Shown here piece after piece: positions 17,811-27,630 of a DNA stretch of 64,000 nt (position 1 is its first letter; every line of letters starts with the position of its first letter). Position numbers and translations under genes: made by a program. Under the pieces are notes generated by a model, which did not search any database, was not told the DNA's origin, and saw only the letters and a list, made by a program, of their open reading frames with translations. This DNA comes from Candidatus Peribacteria bacterium (lineage in GTDB: Bacteria; Patescibacteriota; Gracilibacteria; Peribacterales; Peribacteraceae). The stretch covers positions 398,587 through 462,586 of the forward strand of contig JAHFJN010000001.1 of NCBI GenBank assembly GCA_023245865.1, given 5' to 3'.

Positions 17811-18272
17811 CTATTTGACCTCTATTGCCGGTTCCTCGGCAGCTTGAGCCTGGGGCTCGGCGGCTTGAGCCTGAGAATCTGGCGTCACCTCTGGCGCAAC
17901 CACCCCAAACTCGTCCTCGGTCGTGAACCGCTCAATCATGCGGGCAGATTTACCGGCCCGACCGCGGATAAAGAAGAGCTTCGCACGACGCGTTTTGGCC
18001 ACCTTTTTAACCTCAATCTTCTCAATAACGGGGCTTAAGAGCGCAAACACTTTCTCTACCCCAATACCCGAGACAATTTTGCGAACTGTGAAAGACCGAT
18101 CCATGGGCACATGGCCTTTATGGACGGAGATCACGAGACCCGAAAACACCTGAATACGCTCTTTGCCTCCTTCTTGGATCTTCTCATGCACGCGCACTGT
18201 ATAACCAGGGAGGATCTCCGGAACGGTCTTGAGGGCACCTTTCGCCTGGGATTGAATGAGGAGAGACGTCAT
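17811..18272 (-). CDS. rplS: 50S ribosomal protein bL19
   Basis: 153 residues. The core (PGYTVRVHEKIQEGGKERIQ, FSGLVISVHKG, SFTVRKI, GVEKVF, then RRAKLFFIRGR) is typical bL19. A 35-residue C-terminal tail rich in Ala, Gln and Glu (QAQAAEPQAQAAEEPA) extends beyond the usual end and is itself a short internal repeat. Located at the 50S-30S interface. Lies 19 bases upstream of the pyruvyltransferase gene on the same strand. Confidence 0.96.
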   Translation of the reverse strand: MTSLLIQSQAKGALKTVPEILPGYTVRVHEKIQEGGKERIQVFSGLVISVHKGHVPMDRSFTVRKIVSGIGVEKVFALLSPVIEKIEVKKVAKTRRAKLFFIRGRAGKSARMIERFTTEDEFGVVAPEVTPDSQAQAAEPQAQAAEEPAIEVK

Positions 18273-18315
18273 AAGGTGGCGGTAGGGTACCGAGGGAAGC
18301 CGATGCTGTAAAGCT

Positions 18316-18909
18316 TCATTTCTGAGCCTCCTCGATCTGCTTCTGGAGTAGGTTCAATACAATCAAATGTCGTGGATCATTGAGAATCTCAAGGACGAAG
18401 CGATCCTTCAGGCTCAGGCGATACAGGAAATCCGCCTCGGAGAAGATGGAATACTTCACGTATTTAAGGCTCGGATCTTGGGCGAGCAGGGCCTCCAGAA
18501 CTTCTTTTTTGATGTCGCCGACAAGGAGCAGGTCGACTTTGCTCTCTGTCCCGCAAAGATTGCCCGCAAGCAGGACCAGTTTGACATGGGGCAAACTCTT
18601 GAGGCTTGTGACAAAGGGGCTCTCGCCCTGAACCGCCTTACTAAAGAGGCTGCGAAGATCTCCATAGAGAGCGAATTCGGTATCGATGCGGTAGTATTTC
18701 TTACGATTCTTGTGACGCGCTTTCACGAGCCCCACGCGGCGCAGGTTTTCAAGTTCGCGGCGAATCGAGTTAATCTGCTCATTGAGGAGGCGTGTAAGCT
18801 CACGAATAAAATATTCCTCCTCGGGGTGGAGCAGGAACGTCGAGAGCAACTTCACACGGGTTTGTGAACTGAAAAGCGCCTTGAGAACAGAAGCAGAAGA
18901 CATGTTCAC
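18316..18909 (-). CDS. winged-helix regulator fused to a degenerate nucleotidyltransferase-like domain
   Basis: 197 residues. The N-terminal half (VLKALFSSQTRVKLLSTFLL, then FIRELTRLLN, then RRELENLRRVGLV) is an ArsR-like winged helix. The second half resembles a minimal nucleotidyltransferase: VKLVLLAGNLCG followed by VDLLLVGDI, but the catalytic GSxARG-x-D-x-D pattern is not intact, so enzyme activity is unlikely. Such fusions are frequent in archaea and CPR. Divergent from the large membrane protein across 243 AT-rich bases. Possibly an autoregulator. Confidence 0.8.
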   Translation of the reverse strand: MNMSSASVLKALFSSQTRVKLLSTFLLHPEEEYFIRELTRLLNEQINSIRRELENLRRVGLVKARHKNRKKYYRIDTEFALYGDLRSLFSKAVQGESPFVTSLKSLPHVKLVLLAGNLCGTESKVDLLLVGDIKKEVLEALLAQDPSLKYVKYSIFSEADFLYRLSLKDRFVLEILNDPRHLIVLNLLQKQIEEAQK

Positions 18910-19152
18910 AAACAGTATTCAGGAACACACGGATAGTGCAAGAAAAGTACTCAAGAATATGATCAATATTTGTATACAGAATAATTGGCTATAGGAAGCT
19001 AAAATTGATTGATTTTGACCATTATATTTTTATTCATTGAACAAAATTTATACTCGCATAAAAAGTGATTTCATGGTGTAAGAATACTTTGCATGTTCGT
19101 CGTTCGCTTCTCTCCATTGAGAAAAATACCTAAAAATGGTACAATAGTCGGA
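18910..19152 (+). promoter_or_regulatory. AT-rich divergent promoter region
   Basis: A strikingly AT-rich stretch between two divergent genes. A good promoter faces right: TTGAGA (19117-19122), 17-base spacer, TACAAT (19140-19145), seven bases before the ATG at 19153. No gene is seen inside. Confidence 0.6.
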
Positions 19153-20922
19153 ATGCCTTCTCGTCAATCCTACAGGCAAACAGGAATAATTCTCGTGACT
19201 CTGCTGCTCGTGCTTTTTGTCGTACCGGAGCCAGCTTTCGCAGCCGGCAAACCCTTTGGTCCATCGTTTGTTTCGGGAATAGCAAAGGCAGTCTCAATGC
19301 TCATTACAGGACTTAACATGCTGACGTGGGTGATGTTTATCTTCCTGAATTTCTTAATGGACCCCAGCTTCATGTTCGATATCAAAACAGATGGAACGCC
19401 GCAGTTCCTCAATATTCTTAACAGCATCTGGGTTCTCTCGCGAGACCTCATGAACTTGGTCTTCGCGCTGATCCTCATTGCAGCAGCGATCTACACGATC
19501 GTAACCGCGAAGAAGGACTTCATCATCGAGCACTATAAAAAATTCATCCTTGCGGTGATCCTTGTGAACTTTTCATGGTTCCTGCCGAGAATTGTTATCG
19601 ACGTTGCAAACATATCCGCTGCGTCCGTGTACGGCATTCCGTCGCTGATCGGCAATCAATTTGATATCGCAAAGTGTAAAGTCAAAGGCGCCACCTGTAA
19701 GGCTGTCGTCGACGCAGAGATGCTCATGGATGACCGGCGCGTAACGGAACTAAAGGGATTGGGCTGGGATTGCAGGCTCGGCAATTTACTCTGCGTAAAA
19801 TTGGAGGATCTCGATGCAAATTCAGTTGCCGGGCACAGTGCTATCCTTAACGGACTTATTATCAATCATGCGAAGCTGCAAAGCTTGGCCCAAGTACCAC
19901 CTCCCATCAACGCCGACGACGTAGGGCAAATCATCGTATTCATGATGCGTGAGGCGCTGATTTTGGTTCTGCACGTCGCGCTCTTCTTCCCCCTGCTTGC
20001 GATGGTCGTAGCATTTGCGATACGAATCCCCGTACTCTGGATCACGATCGCGTTCATGCCGTTTTACTTCCTGGGGTTCGTGTACGAAAAACTGAGCCTC
20101 GGCGGTGAAACGGAGAAGATTCTCAAGCATTTCCTGAAGGCCGCGTTCCTTCCCGCCATCGTCGCGATTCCCCTCTCGATCGGCTTCATTATGATCAATG
20201 CGGGGTCTCAACTGACGGATCCCGGTCTCGGCGGCATAAAAATTCGCCTGCTCGACCAGGTCGGCAACTTCTGGGAACTGCTGTGGCTCGGCATGAGCCT
20301 CGGGGTCATGTGGGCGGGGGTCTTCACCGCACTCTCCAAGATCGAGTTCGCCGCGAAGATCAGTGAGACGATCAAAAACATCGGTCAGGCCACCGGCAGA
20401 CTCGTCCTCAAAGCTCCCCTCGCTCTGCCGATCATTCCGGGTCCGGGAGGCATGACAAGCCCGCTCTTCGCGCTCAAAACCATGGACCCGCGTAATCTCG
20501 AACACACGATCGAAGGCAAAAAAGGGCTCGGCGAAGTGCTCGATAAATGGAGGGGCGCACCGGGGGCGGGGGGCAAAGGGCATGCGGAAGAACTCAGCAA
20601 GGGCAGCCGTGAGAGCCTTACCAAATTAAGTGAACTCCATAAAGACTTGCAAGATCTGAAAAACCTCCCGCGCGGAGCGGATCCATCTGCCATTCTCGCA
20701 AAAATCAACTCAACGACCGGAAGAAGTGACAATGCTTCAACAATCCATGAAGGGATAAAGACGTTCATTTCCGGTTTGAAAGAAGGAGTCGGCAGAAATA
20801 CGGACGCGGCTGCGGCAGCGAAAGTGAGAATAGAGATAGGCAAAATTGAAGCAGCTGCACCTATTGCACCGCCACCTCCTCCCGCCGCCGCTCCCGCAGC
20901 CGGCGCAGCCCCCGCAGCACCA
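19153..20922 (+). CDS. large polytopic membrane protein, secretion-channel-like
   Basis: About 590 residues ending at the TGA 20923-20925. Signal peptide-like N-terminus (cleavage near AFAAG), then about eight membrane helices over residues 35-430, and a Pro/Ala-rich soluble tail (APPPPPAAAPAAGAAPAAP). The layout of a long lipid-embedded core plus a cytoplasmic tail recalls VirB6/TrbL components of type IV secretion channels, and a VirB2/TrbC-like small pilin occurs at 52.6 kb, but no signature residue secures this. The stop overlaps the next start as ATGA, so the two genes are coupled. Preceded by a good promoter, probably leaderless. Confidence 0.7.
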
Positions 20923-22127
20923 TGACCACTGCCCATACCAATGAACAGCCGCAAGGCACACTCTCTCTGGAACAAACAAAGGAGAATACAAACCGAAAGA
21001 CGAACACCCTGAACGGGCTCGTGATGGGCTCAGAGACAGAGCGAGCGGCGAGGCTCGGGAATAATCCGCAGGAAATGGAGGCGGCGGTGACGAATGCGCT
21101 GGGGCCTAGGATGCTCCTGCAACTATCCGGTATCATCGAGAGTAACAAATCGATCGTCGATAGAGGATTACGTACGCAACTGAACATCATCACGAAGAAT
21201 GATCCGATCAAGTTTCAAAAAACCATCGATGATATTCTGAGTGCTCTGACAGATGACGTATATGGCAACTTGAAAAAGCATCGGTACCTCTACCGGGACA
21301 ACATACCGAAGAAGAATGAATCGCAGGACACCGCCACCTACGGCATACTTTTTGGCAAATGCGAGGAGGATTATGATTTTTTGCAGGAGTTGATCGCGAT
21401 GCACCCTGACAAGTCTGAGGAATTGCGCCAACTGCAATCAATGATCAACCGCTTTGTGCAGGTGGACCCGCGAAACCTCGGCATGTACCAAGTCGCGCGG
21501 AGCCGCAACAGCGGTTACGGGACCCAAGGACTGAAACAAATGGGAAAAATGTCATTGTTTCTTGCGGGAACCGGCCTCGCGGTCATCACCGGCATCATGT
21601 CGATATCCCAGAAAAAATTCTCCGCGGCCCCCTTCCTCTATGCCGCGGTTGCAGGGCTCGTCGCAAGCCCCAGCCTGCGGCGACTGCTCTTCAGTCCGCA
21701 GCAAGAGATTCAATTACATGAAATCAATACCGTCCTCAATGACCGGCAGTTCCTCATCGCCTCACAAACTTACAACATTCAGGGTGCGAGGTGGAGAGCG
21801 CTCGCCGATCAATTGATGAACAGTCGCAACAACAAGACTCTGAAACAATTCGTGGAAAGCCTTCGCAAAGACACTGCAACCGATACGGAGAAGGAGACAT
21901 TTGTCAAAAATATGACGCTAGACGCCGCTGAGCAGGAGCAACTGAAAAACATGATCAACCAGAAAAAATTTGTGTATTTTGCGGATCAGCTCATGAGTGT
22001 CGGCACGAAAGATGCCAAAAGCGTCATCGGCGACTACATCGAACGAGGCGCGGCAAAGTACGCGAAAGAAATACGCAGTGTGGAAGATGTTCTTGAGGAA
22101 TCTCAGCAAAACCAAAGAAATACCTAA
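20922..22127 (+). CDS. hypothetical protein coupled to the polytopic membrane protein
   Basis: 401 residues; the ATG overlaps the previous TGA. Mostly helical and charged, with two adjacent hydrophobic helices in the middle (MSLFLAGTGLAVITGIM and APFLYAAVAGLVASPSL), so probably membrane-associated with both ends on the same side. I recognise no family. Coupling implies a partner role for the upstream membrane protein. Its 3' end overlaps convergent infB by four bases. Confidence 0.65.
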   Translation: MTTAHTNEQPQGTLSLEQTKENTNRKTNTLNGLVMGSETERAARLGNNPQEMEAAVTNALGPRMLLQLSGIIESNKSIVDRGLRTQLNIITKNDPIKFQKTIDDILSALTDDVYGNLKKHRYLYRDNIPKKNESQDTATYGILFGKCEEDYDFLQELIAMHPDKSEELRQLQSMINRFVQVDPRNLGMYQVARSRNSGYGTQGLKQMGKMSLFLAGTGLAVITGIMSISQKKFSAAPFLYAAVAGLVASPSLRRLLFSPQQEIQLHEINTVLNDRQFLIASQTYNIQGARWRALADQLMNSRNNKTLKQFVESLRKDTATDTEKETFVKNMTLDAAEQEQLKNMINQKKFVYFADQLMSVGTKDAKSVIGDYIERGAAKYAKEIRSVEDVLEESQQNQRNT

Positions 22128-24364
22128 GCTTCTTTTTTCTTAAACTCCCGGTGGAAGACCTCGAGGATATCGCCCGGTTCGATCGGCATCGTTGTCTCCA
22201 CCCGCATACCGCACTCGCTGTCTGCTTTGGCCTCCTTGATGTCCTGATCGACTTTCTTGAGGGATAAGATTCGCCCTGTTCCTACCGTTGTCTCAGCCCT
22301 CTGGAGCCGGAACATCACGCGCTTCACAACCCCATCTGTCACGCGTCCGCCGATGATCTGCTCGCTCTTTTTCGTCAGGAATACTTGCTTCACTTCGAGG
22401 TGGCCGAGGATTTTCTCCTGCTCCTCCGGAATCAGCAGTCCTTCGAGGAGTCCCTGTACATCCTCGAGTAGGCTGTAGATGACATCGTACTCACGAATCT
22501 TCACTCCTTCTCTCTCCGCAGTGCGGGCGACCGCCGCAGGGACAGGGGCGCGGAAACTCATGACGAGCGCGCTGCTCGCCGATGCCATCATCACGTCACT
22601 TTCGGAGACGGCTCCAACGGCGGAGTGGATCACCTTCACTTGTACCTTGTCGCTCCCCTGCTTCTCGAGTGCGGACTGCAGAGCCTCGAGTGACCCTTGT
22701 GCGTCAGCCTTGAGCACGATTTTAAGCTGGAGAAGTTTGCCTTCGTGCAGCATGCTGACAAGATCGCCAAGGCCTCGCTTCACCTGCTGTCCCTCATTTT
22801 CGAGCAGCAGCTTCTGCAGATCGCGCGCCTCGCGCTCGCTTCCCACCACTTGCAAAATATCACCGACCTGCGGAACGTCGGAAAATCCTGAGATGCGAAC
22901 CGCCCCCGACGGTGGAACATCATCGAGTCGCTGCGCTTCGGCATCACTCATGGAACGCACTTTTCCAACAGTCTTTCCGCACACGAACGCTTCACCGACC
23001 TTGAGCGTCCCGGCATTCACGATGACCGACGCAAGCGCTCCGAGCGAAGGATCCAGGTGACTTTCGATGACGGTCGCAACCGCCATGCGTTTTGGGTTCG
23101 CTCTGAGGTTCGCAATCTCCGCGACGATCAAAATGTGGTCAAGAAGTTCGGGAATTCCGAGCTTGGTCACTGCGCTGCAGAGCACGTACGGCACCGTGCC
23201 ACCCCACTCCTCGGGCTGGAGTCCTGCACCGGCCAATTCGCCCTTCACACGCTCGGGGTCGGCGTTGGGTCGGTCCATCTTGTTGATGGCGACGATGATC
23301 GGCACATTCGCCTCCTTCGCATGCGCAATCGCTTCCGTGGTCGTCTCCTTCACGCCCTCCTCCGCCGATACGACGAGGATCGCAATGTCGGTCACCTGAG
23401 CACCGCGCGCGCGCATGGCAGTGAATGCTTGATGGCCCGGAGTGTCGAGGAACGTGATCGGCTTACCATCATGGATCACTTGATATGCTCCGATGTGCTG
23501 GGTGATGCCACCGGACTCCTTGGCAACGACATCGGTATGACGAATGGCATCGAGAATGGAAGTTTTCCCGTGGTCCACGTGGCCCATCACAACAACAATG
23601 GGCGGACGCGACACCATGTTCTCAGGTTCATCGTGCAGCAACGCATCGAGGTTTTTGCTCAGCAGTGATTCGACGCTCGCCACCGCTTGCTCCCGCTCGA
23701 CCGTCACCCCCAGCTCCGCCGCGACGATCGCCGCGGTATCATAGTCGATCGATTGCGTCACCGTCGCCATGACGCCATTTTTCATGAGTGCTTGAATGAT
23801 TTTGGGTACTTGGACGCCCGCCTTCTCGGCAAATTCTTTGACGGAAATTTGTGACGGCAGCGCGACAATCCCCTCCTTCTTTTTGATTTGCTCCTGCAAA
23901 CTGCCCGATGCGCTTGTGCGTCGGGCGAGTGCAGCCGCCTCGCGCTCCTCACGGAGTTTCTCTTCCTTTTCCTCCTTGCTTACCCTCACGTCCACCGTCT
24001 GCTTGGCAATCGCCTCTTTGGAGACATCATCGAGCGTGAGTTTACGAAGAACATGGAGTCCCGCATCGGTCTGCTTGTGAACACCGGCGGTTGGATGTGG
24101 GTCGGGGTTTGGGCTTGGTGCTGCGGGCTCACCGCTCTCAGAAATTTCTTTTTCCTCTTTCTCTTCCTCTACTTGTGTCATTCCGAGAGTTTCGAAATCC
24201 ACGGTGATGCCGTGTTTGCGCGCGACGAAGCGGATGATGCCAAGCGCAAGATTATCGGGAATCTCGCGATCGGTCGGCTTGATGCCGAAATCAACAGACG
24301 TCAGTTCGTGACGAAGCTGCTGTCCGGTCATACCCAATGCTTTTGCCACCTGCACGAGGCGCAT
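22124..24364 (-). CDS. infB: translation initiation factor IF-2
   Basis: 746 residues. N-terminal IF2N-type segment (LVQVAKALGMTGQQLRHEL), a linker with E/K runs, a second IF2N-type domain, then the G domain: MGHVDHGKTSILD, DTPGHQAF, NKMDR. Domains II-IV follow to a normal end. IF-2 delivers initiator tRNA to the 30S subunit. Lies 27 bases downstream of the phosphoesterase gene on the same strand, a common association (nusA-infB-rbfA-nrnA region), though nusA and rbfA are not here. Confidence 0.97.
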   Translation of the reverse strand: MRLVQVAKALGMTGQQLRHELTSVDFGIKPTDREIPDNLALGIIRFVARKHGITVDFETLGMTQVEEEKEEKEISESGEPAAPSPNPDPHPTAGVHKQTDAGLHVLRKLTLDDVSKEAIAKQTVDVRVSKEEKEEKLREEREAAALARRTSASGSLQEQIKKKEGIVALPSQISVKEFAEKAGVQVPKIIQALMKNGVMATVTQSIDYDTAAIVAAELGVTVEREQAVASVESLLSKNLDALLHDEPENMVSRPPIVVVMGHVDHGKTSILDAIRHTDVVAKESGGITQHIGAYQVIHDGKPITFLDTPGHQAFTAMRARGAQVTDIAILVVSAEEGVKETTTEAIAHAKEANVPIIVAINKMDRPNADPERVKGELAGAGLQPEEWGGTVPYVLCSAVTKLGIPELLDHILIVAEIANLRANPKRMAVATVIESHLDPSLGALASVIVNAGTLKVGEAFVCGKTVGKVRSMSDAEAQRLDDVPPSGAVRISGFSDVPQVGDILQVVGSEREARDLQKLLLENEGQQVKRGLGDLVSMLHEGKLLQLKIVLKADAQGSLEALQSALEKQGSDKVQVKVIHSAVGAVSESDVMMASASSALVMSFRAPVPAAVARTAEREGVKIREYDVIYSLLEDVQGLLEGLLIPEEQEKILGHLEVKQVFLTKKSEQIIGGRVTDGVVKRVMFRLQRAETTVGTGRILSLKKVDQDIKEAKADSECGMRVETTMPIEPGDILEVFHREFKKKEA

Positions 24365-24391
24365 AGAAATAAGGAAAAGGCCACCGGCACT

Positions 24392-25744
24392 TTACGCCTT
24401 CGTGATGTCTTTCACAATATCCTTCCCATGCCCATCCCCATTCTCTCCCACTGCCTTGAGAACGTCGATTTCCTTTACAGACGGGACCACGGAAGACGCA
24501 GGCGTCTTCTCCATTTCCTTCGATATTGGTTTCGGAGCAACGGAGACGCCCGATGCGGGCGTCTCTACAGACGACACGCTTTCTTCCGCATGCTGTTCCT
24601 GCATCCCCTCCTTCAGTTTTTGCACGCACTCGATGACTTGCAGCTGAAAATTATCGTACTGCTTCACACGGAATCCCGATGCACGCGCATGTCCCCCGCC
24701 CCCGTACGTCCTGCCCGCGAGGCGGCTCACATCCACCGCAGCGGAACTGCGCATACTGGCCTTCAGCCCACCCTCCTCCACCTCGGTGAAAAGCACGTAC
24801 ACGTCTGCATCGGGGATGGTGGAAATCAATTCGTCGAGAATGCCATGCGTTTCTTTGCTTGTAGCATTCATCTCGGCAAGATCTTCGCGACTGACCGCCG
24901 ACCAGACGATGCGTGCGTGCGCGTCGATTTGAATACGATTCAATGCTCTGCCCCAAATCTTCAAGGTGCTGAGAGGTTTTGTCTTGTAAATGTGTTGGAT
25001 AATCTCCTGCTGGCGCGCGCCCTTTTCGAGCAACTCCGCGGCGACCTCGAGGCTGCGCGGGGTGGTGTTGGGGTTCTGGAAACTGCGGGTGTCCGTGATG
25101 AGGCCGGTGAGCAGCAGGGTAGCCAGATCCGGCGTCAACTGTTCCTTAAACTTCGGCACCTGCATGAACCAGTTGTAGAGCACCTCGGTGGCACTTGCAC
25201 AGACCGGGTCGATCAATTGGATCTGTCCGAACTGGGTGTTGCTGATATGATGGTCGATATTGAGGATCGGCACTTCCGAAAAAAGTTCGCTGTGGTCTGT
25301 ATAGAGCGACCCGAGGAGTGCAAGGTCGGCAGTATCCACAATCACGAGGAGATCGTACGCGGGTCGACCTTCCGCGAGGCTGAAATGCTCCGGCCGAATC
25401 CGTCCGGTCTTTGGCACCACGATGATATTCACCTTATGGTCCTCGACGGTATAGCGGAGCTTGTCGACCTCGACCCCCTCGTTCAAATTGATCGTCACAA
25501 CGAATTCCTTGTTCTCCTTCAATTCTTCTTCCAGCTTCTCAAAGCCCGGGAGGAAATTGAGACTCTCGGGCTTCGTATCGGGGCAAATCACCGTCACATC
25601 CTTGCCGAGAGCCGAAAAGACCTGAAAGCAGGCAAGGGCACTGCTGAGTCCATCGGGGTCTACATTCGCATGCGGACACACGAGGAGCCTCTGATGGCCT
25701 TCGATGGCCTTGAGGGCTGCCTGGATGGATTGGGGGGAAAGCAT
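24392..25744 (-). CDS. DHH-family phosphoesterase (NrnA-like) with repeat-derived tail
   Basis: 450 residues. DHH motifs: HANVDPDG (about residues 24-31), VDTAD, NIDHH and GLITDT; the DHHA1 part ends with GGGGHARASGF. NrnA-type enzymes degrade nanoRNA or pAp. After about residue 370 the protein carries a low-complexity extension in which VETPASGVS and EKTPASSV are encoded by two GC-rich palindromes. Such a tail is absent from ordinary NrnA. Upstream of infB in the same transcription direction. Confidence 0.9.
   Translation of the reverse strand: MLSPQSIQAALKAIEGHQRLLVCPHANVDPDGLSSALACFQVFSALGKDVTVICPDTKPESLNFLPGFEKLEEELKENKEFVVTINLNEGVEVDKLRYTVEDHKVNIIVVPKTGRIRPEHFSLAEGRPAYDLLVIVDTADLALLGSLYTDHSELFSEVPILNIDHHISNTQFGQIQLIDPVCASATEVLYNWFMQVPKFKEQLTPDLATLLLTGLITDTRSFQNPNTTPRSLEVAAELLEKGARQQEIIQHIYKTKPLSTLKIWGRALNRIQIDAHARIVWSAVSREDLAEMNATSKETHGILDELISTIPDADVYVLFTEVEEGGLKASMRSSAAVDVSRLAGRTYGGGGHARASGFRVKQYDNFQLQVIECVQKLKEGMQEQHAEESVSSVETPASGVSVAPKPISKEMEKTPASSVVPSVKEIDVLKAVGENGDGHGKDIVKDITKA
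24492..24565 (-). repeat. two perfect palindromes in the tail of the phosphoesterase gene
   Basis: GAAGACGC-AG-GCGTCTTC at 24492-24509 and GAGACGCCCG-ATG-CGGGCGTCTC at 24543-24565. Both encode TPAS-type peptides in the non-conserved C-terminal tail. Confidence 0.9.
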
Positions 25745-25852
25745 AACTAATTATTATAACATATTTTATAGTTTTTGCAATAGTTCACTCATATTGTCAA
25801 AAGAGGGGTATGGAAGCAGAGAAAGAGCTCGATGGCAAGAGATCCCCACCTT

Positions 25853-27445
25853 TTACAGATCCGCAATCTGGATGCAGGGACGCACCTTGCGATCGAGACC
25901 TGTGAGTTCACTGACTTGCTTCTCGGTCAAACTGACAAGATCCTGCTCCCATTCCTTCTCATCGTACGAAATTCTATAGATCTCGGGCATCAGCGGATGC
26001 ATAGCTTCGCCGATGGTGATCTGTCGGCTCATCTGCATGAGGCGATCCCACGTATCGGATTTCCCATAGAGAATCAAATCAATACCACTTGCGAGCGCCA
26101 CTCTCCCTCCGTCGTATCCGAGGAACGCAAACGTGAGTCCGTCACAAATCTCCTTGGTTTGGGCGCGCGCACAGACCTCGATGCTGCGGTAGTTCCCGAG
26201 ATCGACATTCATCTTGATGTAAGCATTCTTCATCGCAGTGAGATAATTCACCTGATTGAATCCTCCGAGGCACTTGAGTCCGTAGTAGAAACTGATGGTG
26301 ATGAAATTGAGCAATAGCCCTGGGATCAGTTCACGCTTCTGCATCGCTTCCCGAAGGGCTTCCGGATGAAGCTCCACTCGGTACGAACCGTCCTTTGTCT
26401 CCAGGTACCTGCCCTTGCGCCACAACTGCTGATTGATCTTCGCCCCTTTGGGAAGCGCCCAAAACAAATACGTACCCGCCTGGTCCGCACGAGAGAATGA
26501 TCCGAAAATTCCCTCGAAATACTGCTCGATGAACGTTTCACTCGCAGGATCAAAGAGAAGACGGTTGATCACCGTATCGTGCGTGAGATGATACTTGGTG
26601 AGCAAACGCACGACGATATCTTCTTGATCCAAATAGAGCAGTTGCGGCACCCGAACATCACTCGCAGCGAAGAAACGACTCCACAGATCACGATTGGTGC
26701 GCGCAACCTGATCGCGGTAACTCTCACAGGCAAGAATCTCGGGACGGTCATAGACTTCCTCCATGAGCATATGGAGCCGATCTGCGATCGCCCGCGGTAC
26801 ATCGCCCTCCTGCGTCATCTCCCGCAAGCGTCGCTGCACTTTGACGATTTCCTCCTTCGTGAATGGGCGAAAATTGTACGCGGAGCACGAGTGAGCGTTG
26901 CTCGGCAAAAACGAAAGTCGATGCTGGCGGAGTGCTCCGTCGCGGCAAGTGTTGAAGAGCAGACCCCGCGGGAATGAGGAATTATTGAGGGAAACATTGG
27001 CGCACGCGAGCACGGGCACAAACTGAAGCAACGGATCGGTGTGCGTATGGAGTGCAAGAGCGGTCAGGAGATTGGAATTTACAAAGAACGGGTGCGTCAC
27101 CGGCCCCGTATGATCCGCGGTTGAGACGAAGTAATACTTCTCCAATTGAGCACGCAGGCCATCGGCTACTTCTGAGCCAAAACGCTCAGACGCGGCTTCG
27201 TGAATCGTCGTCAAGCATTCATGCTGTCGCCGCACGATGGGAGGATTCAAGTTCACATCGACGTACTCATTCGCATAATCCAGCAGTGCCTTGCCACCGT
27301 GCTTTGTGAGGATTTCACGAAGAACAGGCCGTTTGCGAAGCACCTGCTCTTGGAGGCGCAAAAAGCGCTCAGAGAGAGAAGAAGTGTCCGGAACCGGGGC
27401 TGAAGATCGCTGCTGACGATCCACGAGCAAAGCGGAGGGATCCAT
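25853..27445 (-). CDS. hypothetical conserved-looking 530-residue protein
   Basis: Soluble protein from ATG 27445; a TTG 18 codons upstream is possible but less likely. I recognise no family. It is rich in His, Arg and aromatic residues, with enzyme-like segments such as YFVSTADHTGPVTHPFFVN, VSLNNSSFPRG, YLFWALPKGAKIN and FLGYDGGRVALASG. The density of His-Thr-Gly and Asn-Ser motifs suggests a catalytic or ligand-binding protein rather than a scaffold. No clear operon partner: 108 bases separate its stop from the upstream end of the phosphoesterase gene. Confidence 0.7.
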   Translation of the reverse strand: MDPSALLVDRQQRSSAPVPDTSSLSERFLRLQEQVLRKRPVLREILTKHGGKALLDYANEYVDVNLNPPIVRRQHECLTTIHEAASERFGSEVADGLRAQLEKYYFVSTADHTGPVTHPFFVNSNLLTALALHTHTDPLLQFVPVLACANVSLNNSSFPRGLLFNTCRDGALRQHRLSFLPSNAHSCSAYNFRPFTKEEIVKVQRRLREMTQEGDVPRAIADRLHMLMEEVYDRPEILACESYRDQVARTNRDLWSRFFAASDVRVPQLLYLDQEDIVVRLLTKYHLTHDTVINRLLFDPASETFIEQYFEGIFGSFSRADQAGTYLFWALPKGAKINQQLWRKGRYLETKDGSYRVELHPEALREAMQKRELIPGLLLNFITISFYYGLKCLGGFNQVNYLTAMKNAYIKMNVDLGNYRSIEVCARAQTKEICDGLTFAFLGYDGGRVALASGIDLILYGKSDTWDRLMQMSRQITIGEAMHPLMPEIYRISYDEKEWEQDLVSLTEKQVSELTGLDRKVRPCIQIADL

Positions 27446-27548
27446 AATTTGGCCTACCCTAGTCTCACGGCAGAAAAATGCAAGGGCGGAAATCTGCAAA
27501 AATGACAGTAGCCTCTCTATTCTTTATTGCGTACCATGCATGAAGTCT

Positions 27549-27625
27549 CGGGATGTAGCTCAGTTGGCCAGAGCGCATGCATGGGGTGCATGAGGTCGCA
27601 GGTTCAAGTCCTGTCATCCCGACCA
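27549..27625 (+). tRNA. tRNA-Pro (GGG)
   Basis: 77 bases including CCA. Acceptor CGGGATG pairs with CATCCCG; the anticodon stem CATGC/GCATG encloses ATGGGGT, giving GGG. Convergent with eno, five bases from its stop. Confidence 0.97.
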
Positions 27626-27630
27626 TCAAT

